A stretch of DNA of 10,471 bases from SIG673 sp964570105. Lineage in GTDB: Bacteria; Bacillota; Clostridia; Oscillospirales; CAG-272. Below the pieces are notes generated by a model, which saw only the letters and a program-made list of their open reading frames with translations, ran no database searches and was not told where the DNA came from. Made by a program: the position numbers and the translations under genes. This document shows positions 6,581 to 10,471 of the stretch, one piece after another. The DNA lies in NCBI GenBank assembly GCA_964570105.1, contig CAZMWM010000069.1, forward strand, positions 1 through 10,471. The letters run 5' to 3'. The number at the start of each line of letters is the position of its first letter. The stretch's first letter is position 1.

Positions 6581-8114
6581 CGAAAATAAGAAAAACAAAC
6601 TCGCATCTTGGTTTGCACGGCACAGACCAAGCAAGCGGCGGCTCATTCAAGTGTACGCCGCGTTGCTCTATAACGCCAATATAAAAGGCTTTGCGTCCGG
6701 TAAGATATATACGGGCGTGACGAAAAATCTTTGCGTTCCGGGGCTTAATTGCTATTCCTGCCCGGGAGCCGTCGGCGCCTGTCCGCTCGGAGCGCTCCAG
6801 AACGCCCTTGCAAGCTCCAAGACCTCGTCGCTTGCCTATATCTTCGGAATACTTATCCTGTTCGGTCTGCTCCTCGGCAGAACGGTCTGCGGATTTTTGT
6901 GCCCGTTCGGTCTCGTGCAGGAGCTTCTGCATAAGATACCGTCACCCAAGCTGAAAAAGAACAGAATAACGAGGATACTGTCGTATTTCAAGTACGTCCT
7001 GCTGGTCTTTCTGGTAGTGATGATACCGATAGCCTTCGCAACCAAGCTTGCAGTCCCCGGCTTTTGTAAATATATCTGCCCGGACGGGATACTCTTCGGC
7101 GCTATCGGACTTCTGCTCAATCCCGAGAACGCGGAGCTGTTCGGAATGCTCGGCGCACTGTTCACATGGAAGCTCTGCCTCTTGATACTTTTCCTCGTGT
7201 CAGCTGTGTTCATATATCGAGTCTTTTGCCGTTTCTTCTGCCCGCTCGGCGCTATATACGGATTTTTCTGCCGTCTCGCCCTGCTCGGAGTAAAGCTCGA
7301 CCGCGATAAATGCATAAATTGCGGTCTGTGCCTGAGCGAATGCAAGATGGATATAGCGCATGTCGGAGACCACGAATGTATACATTGCGGAAACTGTATA
7401 CCCGTCTGCCCCACAAGCGCCATCAAATGGAGCGGCTCGAAGTATTATATAGACGATCCCACCTCGGCTCTGTCAAAGACCGCCAACACCCAAGAGTCGG
7501 AAGCAGTAGCGCAAGAAACAGAAGCATCGGCGCAAAAGCCGAAGAGGAAGCTCTCACCGACTCGCCGCAGAACGCTCATACGCATAATATCCGCCGTGCT
7601 CGCCGTAGCCGTGCTCGCAACGGCGATATGGTACTATAATTTCTACTGTGTCGAGGAGAAAACGGTCGGATATTCCGTCGGCGACATATGCCCCGACTTC
7701 ACCGTTCCGCTCATAGGCTCCGATGAAAGCTTTACGCTGTCCGAGCAACGCGGAAGGATAGTCGTCATCAATTTCTGGGCAACGTGGTGCGGACCGTGCG
7801 TAAAGGAACTGCCGCATTTCGAGACGCTCGCAGAAAATTATCGGGATGAGCTGACCGTTATAGCCATCTCGCAGGATGACGAAACGGAATATCCAAGACT
7901 TCCGGAATTTATAGCCAATAAGGGCTGGAAAAACGCACTTTACGCCACGGACTCGGCAGATGCGATCTCGGGAAGCTCGGTGTTCCAAGCCATCGGATGC
8001 TCCGACGCACTTCCGGTAACGCTGATATTGGATAAGGACGGCGTGATAATACACCGCACCACCGGAAGCATAACCTACGAAGCCCTGCTCGCCGCGATCT
8101 CCGAAGCACTGTAA
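6573..8114 (+). CDS. NapH-like polytopic [4Fe-4S] membrane protein fused to a TlpA-like thioredoxin domain
   Basis: The 513-residue product is a fusion. Part one (1-about 235) is a NapH/NosR-type membrane segment with several helices. It has an N-terminal four-Cys patch (C54, C60, C63, C70) and three C-x3-C-P motifs (C106/C110, C165/C169, C219/C223). Part two is a ferredoxin with two [4Fe-4S] motifs (C247-C250-C253-C257 and C269-C272-C275-C279). After a low-complexity Ala/Gln/Glu/Ser linker (about 300-325) comes another helix (338-356), then a TlpA/ResA-like thioredoxin domain with WCGPC (C406, C409) and the cis-proline region LPVTLILD (P481). The layout suggests electrons entering at cytoplasmic clusters and reaching an extracytoplasmic dithiol. 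The donor and target are unknown. The TTG start overlaps the upstream CXXC-tailed gene by 8 nt. It ends the operon, with a terminator hairpin 44 nt beyond. Confidence 0.88.
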   Translation: MDNENKKNKLASWFARHRPSKRRLIQVYAALLYNANIKGFASGKIYTGVTKNLCVPGLNCYSCPGAVGACPLGALQNALASSKTSSLAYIFGILILFGLLLGRTVCGFLCPFGLVQELLHKIPSPKLKKNRITRILSYFKYVLLVFLVVMIPIAFATKLAVPGFCKYICPDGILFGAIGLLLNPENAELFGMLGALFTWKLCLLILFLVSAVFIYRVFCRFFCPLGAIYGFFCRLALLGVKLDRDKCINCGLCLSECKMDIAHVGDHECIHCGNCIPVCPTSAIKWSGSKYYIDDPTSALSKTANTQESEAVAQETEASAQKPKRKLSPTRRRTLIRIISAVLAVAVLATAIWYYNFYCVEEKTVGYSVGDICPDFTVPLIGSDESFTLSEQRGRIVVINFWATWCGPCVKELPHFETLAENYRDELTVIAISQDDETEYPRLPEFIANKGWKNALYATDSADAISGSSVFQAIGCSDALPVTLILDKDGVIIHRTTGSITYEALLAAISEAL

Positions 8115-8157
8115 AAAGCGACTTTACGAATACCGCAGAATACAGCAATACTCACCC

Positions 8158-8192
8158 AACGTTCGGACACTCAAGAAAAGTGCCCGAACGTT
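8158..8192 (+). terminator. terminator hairpin of the membrane redox operon
   Basis: AACGTTCGG (8158-8166) pairs with CCGAACGTT (8184-8192). After one A-C mismatch, CACT (8168-8171) pairs with AGTG (8179-8182) around a 7-nt loop. The following GTTATTT is only moderately U-rich. The position, 44 nt after the last plus-strand stop, fits a terminator. Confidence 0.65.
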
Positions 8193-8254
8193 GTTATTTC
8201 CAAACCGTATATCTATTGCACGCCCTCCGTTCAAAGCCTTTGCTTTCGCAAGCC

Positions 8255-8306
8255 AAAACAAAAAGGGCTGAGCCACAAGCTTTTTTCAAAGCTTACGGCT
8301 CAGCCC
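8255..8306 (-). terminator. intrinsic terminator of the glycan-type operon
   Basis: On the minus strand a 10-bp stem (GGGCTGAGCC 8265-8274 with GGCTCAGCCC 8297-8306) is extended, past a 2-nt internal mismatch, by AAGCTT pairing (8277-8282 with 8289-8294). The hairpin is followed by TTTTTGTTTT (8264-8255), a classic intrinsic terminator. It starts 61 nt after the stop codon of the FrhB-type gene. Confidence 0.85.
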
Positions 8307-8367
8307 CGATACGGTTATCTATCAAACGTGCATGCAGACAGCGGATCCCCAACGGGCAACGTACCGA

Positions 8368-9534
8368 TCATCCACCAAGCAGGGTGCGCTTAGCCTTTCT
8401 CAACGCGCGCTTCAAAATGCTCTCCTTCACCGTACTCTCACAAGCTCGGTGAAACCCTTGCTTTTCCAATCGAGCAAAAAACAACTTTCTGTTTGGGTGC
8501 ATAAAGGTCGGCACTCTCAACTGCTTGTTGTGCGTGACCGCCCATTCCACCGATGTGTCACGAAGCTCCATCTTGCATTTCAGCTCCGGAGCAAGTGCCC
8601 TTCCCTTTTCGGAATTTAACAGAATGAGCGAAACACCGCTCAGCGGATTCCAATCCGGATAAAGCTTTTCAACTGACCACGCATCACCGATAGTGATATC
8701 CGATACCCGATCCGGTCTTGCAAATCTGCAGCTTCCGCACGACGGTCTGTAAAACAGTCTCGAATAATACCCTTTCAAAAACGCGTCACCCTGCTGATCG
8801 ACCGTATAGCTCTTCCCGTTTTCGAATACAAGCTCCGCGCTTCGCGAATTTATCCTGTTGTTTACGGGAAGCTTGTTCTTAAATCTGTACGATACCAAGG
8901 ACGAATTTTCGCGTTTTTGCAGTTCGTCGATATACTTATCGAAAACATATTGGCTCGGCACTCCGTGGCATACCACGTCCACAACGAGCAGTCCGTCCTG
9001 CGCTATCTTTTTTGCATCCAGATAAGCTCTCAGCGCGGCACATTGACAAGGCGTTCCGGTAAACAGCACCTTGCCGTCACCCTTCAAAATATCCGCAACC
9101 TTGCCAAAGCAACCGTTCGTATCGCTCAAAACATATTTCGATTTTCTGAACGGCTCGCACTCCGAAGCAGTGGCGGCAAATTCGTGAACTACCTTAAATT
9201 CCTTCGTAAATCTAACGCCGCAGACAACGTACCCACGCGCCAAAAGCACGTCACAGAGCGCCGTAAATGCACCGCCGGATGAGCTTTGGAACACCGTGTC
9301 ACCCGAATTATGTACCCCGACCAGTGCCTCGCCATCCGCCGACGGATAAAACTTCTCGAACGACGCGGGGCATACCCGTTCACACATATGACAGTCAATA
9401 CACGCGGTCTTATCTATCTTGGGGTAAAGAAAGCCCTCGGCATTCTTCACAAACGAAATGCACCCACGTGGGCATATCTCCGCGCAAGCCTTGCATCCAC
9501 AACACGTGTTATCAATATGATCCTTTAAATACAT
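8368..9534 (-). CDS. FrhB-type iron-sulfur oxidoreductase (coenzyme F420 hydrogenase beta-subunit family)
   Basis: The 388-residue product begins with two ferredoxin-type [4Fe-4S] motifs (C11-C14-C17-C21P and C45-C48-C51-C55P). The FrhB N- and C-terminal domains follow, recognisable by SSSGGAFTALC (84-94), GTPCQCAALRAYL (160-172), VCHGVPS (188-194) and the CGSC...DITIGDAW block (266-286). FrhB relatives are flavin-binding electron-transfer proteins; in bacteria without F420 many sit in exopolysaccharide loci, often beside pyruvyl- or glycosyltransferase genes, with unknown reactions. The gene lies 67 nt downstream of a TagD-like gene on the same strand and ends before a strong terminator, so these are the last two genes of that transcript. 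ATG at 9534 is preferred over GTG at 9564, which has no ribosome site; AAAGGA at 9549-9554 precedes the ATG by about 14 nt. Confidence 0.87.
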   Translation of the reverse strand: MYLKDHIDNTCCGCKACAEICPRGCISFVKNAEGFLYPKIDKTACIDCHMCERVCPASFEKFYPSADGEALVGVHNSGDTVFQSSSGGAFTALCDVLLARGYVVCGVRFTKEFKVVHEFAATASECEPFRKSKYVLSDTNGCFGKVADILKGDGKVLFTGTPCQCAALRAYLDAKKIAQDGLLVVDVVCHGVPSQYVFDKYIDELQKRENSSLVSYRFKNKLPVNNRINSRSAELVFENGKSYTVDQQGDAFLKGYYSRLFYRPSCGSCRFARPDRVSDITIGDAWSVEKLYPDWNPLSGVSLILLNSEKGRALAPELKCKMELRDTSVEWAVTHNKQLRVPTFMHPNRKLFFARLEKQGFHRACESTVKESILKRALRKAKRTLLGG

Positions 9535-9601
9535 TTTCCACGCACGCTTCCTTTCGAAAAACACCGAGACAACAGGACGGTACCAAGGGTGATCGCATTG
9601 T

Positions 9602-10018
9602 TCAGTTTTTGAGCATCTCTCTCAGCATAGTCGAGGATATACCGTCGGTATGCGGAATAAATACCACATCACACCCGACCTCGGAAAGCTTTTTTTCCAC
9701 ATCGTTGTACATATCGCTTCCACGCCAATCGTCACCGTGAAAGACCGCGTCAAAGTGCAATCTGCTCCATGCAGAAAATTTATCCATCGAAGTCTGAGGA
9801 ACGACCTCATCCACGTATTTTATAGCTTCAACGATCTGCTTTCTCTGCTCAAACGGTATCACCGGTGTCTTATGCTTGTAGCTCTGCACCAGCTCGTCCG
9901 TGCTCACACCGACGATCAAATAATCACATTGTTCTTTGGCTCGTCTCAGAATATTGAGATGCCCGATATGAAACATATCAAACACACCCGTCGTATACCC
10001 GATCTTGTATTTTTTCAT
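9602..10018 (-). CDS. TagD-like glycerol-3-phosphate (or related) cytidylyltransferase
   Basis: The 138-residue product is a complete single-domain nucleotidyltransferase. It has the GYTTGVFDMFHIGH start with HIGH at 17-20, FHGDDWRG (93-100), and HTDGISSTMLRE (123-134), equivalent to the family's RTEGISTT signature. Length and motifs match TagD-type enzymes, which join CTP to glycerol 3-phosphate to make CDP-glycerol for teichoic acids or related glycans. A different phosphorylated substrate is possible, since this family is easily misassigned. ATG at 10018 is chosen over ATG at 10030 because AAGAAAGGA directly abuts the earlier codon with no spacing but lies 12 nt before the later one, and because MKKYKIGYTTG is the usual start. 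It is the first gene behind a strong promoter and a long leader, with the FrhB-type gene next. Confidence 0.88.
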   Translation of the reverse strand: MKKYKIGYTTGVFDMFHIGHLNILRRAKEQCDYLIVGVSTDELVQSYKHKTPVIPFEQRKQIVEAIKYVDEVVPQTSMDKFSAWSRLHFDAVFHGDDWRGSDMYNDVEKKLSEVGCDVVFIPHTDGISSTMLREMLKN

Positions 10019-10248
10019 AATTAAGACCATTCCTTTCTTAATATCACGGCAGTTTTGTGATGGTTTCGTCTTTGCTAAGGCACAAAACGCATCTGAAATA
10101 TTTAACTTTCATACTTGAAAGATCTTTCTTTCAGACTTAAGACCATTGCCTCCGCGCAAACGAAAGCACCCTTTCTTCCCGTACCGTGAGCATCCCACGG
10201 AATATGCCCGTCGGACAGTAACCCCAATACCGATATTCCTTAATTAGT
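10019..10248 (-). promoter_or_regulatory. long structured 5' leader of the cytidylyltransferase operon
   Basis: About 230 nt lie between the predicted transcription start and the ATG. In transcript order they hold a CCGTG/CACGG hairpin (10200-10184); GGAGG then ATG (10145) opening a 14-codon frame, MVLSLKERSFKYES, though only 2 nt separate them; the palindrome GAAAGATCTTTC (10128-10117); and an 8-bp stem GTTTTGTG/CACAAAAC (10088-10081 with 10059-10052) with a 21-nt loop, just ahead of the ribosome site. AATGGTCTTAA occurs twice (10147-10137 and 10031-10021). No known riboswitch was recognised and no T-rich attenuator is visible. Regulatory function is inferred from length and pairing only. 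Confidence 0.4.
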
Positions 10249-10254
10249 TATTTT

Positions 10255-10283
10255 ATTATATCATATCTTCACGTCCTTGTCAA
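10255..10283 (-). promoter_or_regulatory. full-consensus sigma-A promoter with extended -10
   Basis: On the minus strand TTGACA (10283-10278), a 17-nt spacer and TATAAT (10260-10255) match consensus exactly, with TG one base before the -10. Transcription would start near 10248, toward the cytidylyltransferase gene. Such a perfect match predicts high basal transcription. Confidence 0.88.
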
Positions 10284-10349
10284 TAATTTTCGACGATTTG
10301 GTTTTAATTTTGTAATCGTAAACAATTTCAAAAAAATACTCAAAAGCTA

Positions 10350-10378
10350 TTGACAAATCCGAAATTTTGTGATATCAT
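10350..10378 (+). promoter_or_regulatory. promoter of the tRNA-Lys gene
   Basis: TTGACA (10350-10355), a 17-nt spacer and TATCAT (10373-10378), with an extended TG one base before the -10. Transcription would begin near 10385, about 34 nt before the tRNA. It is divergent from the cytidylyltransferase promoter, the two -35 elements being 66 nt apart. Confidence 0.85.
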
Positions 10379-10418
10379 TTATTAACAGTGACGCATGGTC
10401 ACACCTTTTCAAATATAC

Positions 10419-10471
10419 GCCCCATTAGCTCAGTAGGTAGAGCACATGACTTTTAATCATGGTGTCCGGAG
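10419..10471 (+). tRNA. tRNA-Lys (anticodon TTT), 5' part only
   Basis: The sequence opens with the acceptor strand GCCCCAT (10419-10425), followed by the D-arm TAGCTCAGTAGGTAGAGCA. The anticodon arm CATGA-CTTTTAA-TCATG gives anticodon TTT, reading Lys codons AAA and AAG. The variable region and the first half of the T stem (GTCCGGAG) follow. The window ends inside the T arm, so the acceptor complement and CCA end lie beyond it. Confidence 0.93.

Noticed and set aside
5924..6646. Minus-strand open frame of 240 codons opposite the CXXC-tailed membrane protein gene
   Set aside because: The composition is low in family-like features. The plus strand encodes clear membrane helices and a known CXXC tail, so this is a shadow.
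10102..10145. 14-codon leader peptide frame before the cytidylyltransferase gene as a real gene
   Set aside because: GGAGG lies only 2 nt before its ATG, too close for good initiation, and the peptide shows no run of regulatory codons. It is kept only as a note in the leader entry.
10293..10319. ACGATT/AATCGT inverted repeat between the divergent promoters as an operator
   Set aside because: The arms are only 6 bp with a 15-nt AT-rich spacer, which is expected by chance in such sequence.

Overview
The window comes from a Gram-positive, anaerobic-type bacterium, most likely a Clostridia member (Oscillospirales-like). Grounds: a YhaO/YhaN-type nuclease-ATPase pair, a TagD-like cytidylyltransferase, several [4Fe-4S] proteins, AAAGGA-type ribosome sites, TTG starts, frequent ATA isoleucine codons, and AT-rich intergenic regions with near-consensus sigma-A promoters between genes of roughly balanced GC (judged by eye). 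The taxonomic placement is inference.

Layout. (1) 1-216 has no gene but carries a compact double-hairpin intergenic repeat. (2) 217-3713, minus strand: a two-gene DNA-repair-type operon, an SbcD/YhaO-like metallophosphoesterase followed by an SbcC/YhaN-like ATPase with two hydrophobic segments in the middle of its coiled coil. (3) 3714-4022 is a divergent promoter region. (4) 4023-8114, plus strand: four genes, all membrane-associated. They are a small anchored protein with an Ig-like C-terminus, an anchored ComEC-type metallo-beta-lactamase-fold hydrolase rich in cysteine, a 5-TM protein ending in a CD1871A-like CXXC tail, and a NapH-like polytopic [4Fe-4S] protein fused to a TlpA-like thioredoxin domain. 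(5) 8115-8367 holds two hairpin terminators facing each other. (6) 8368-10018, minus strand: a TagD-like cytidylyltransferase followed by an FrhB-type iron-sulfur oxidoreductase, behind a fully consensus promoter and a leader of about 230 nt. (7) 10419 to the window end is the 5' part of tRNA-Lys(TTT), with its own promoter.

How the genes may work together. The metallophosphoesterase and ATPase are a nuclease pair of SbcDC architecture. The plus-strand operon looks like an uncharacterised membrane redox module: electrons could pass through the iron-sulfur membrane part to the outward-facing thioredoxin domain, with the adjacent CXXC-tailed membrane protein as a partner and the cysteine-rich exported hydrolase as a possible client. 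The cytidylyltransferase and FrhB-type protein are the sort of pair found in cell-surface glycan loci, though no other glycan gene is in view. No CRISPR array, transposase, phage gene or toxin-antitoxin pair was seen.
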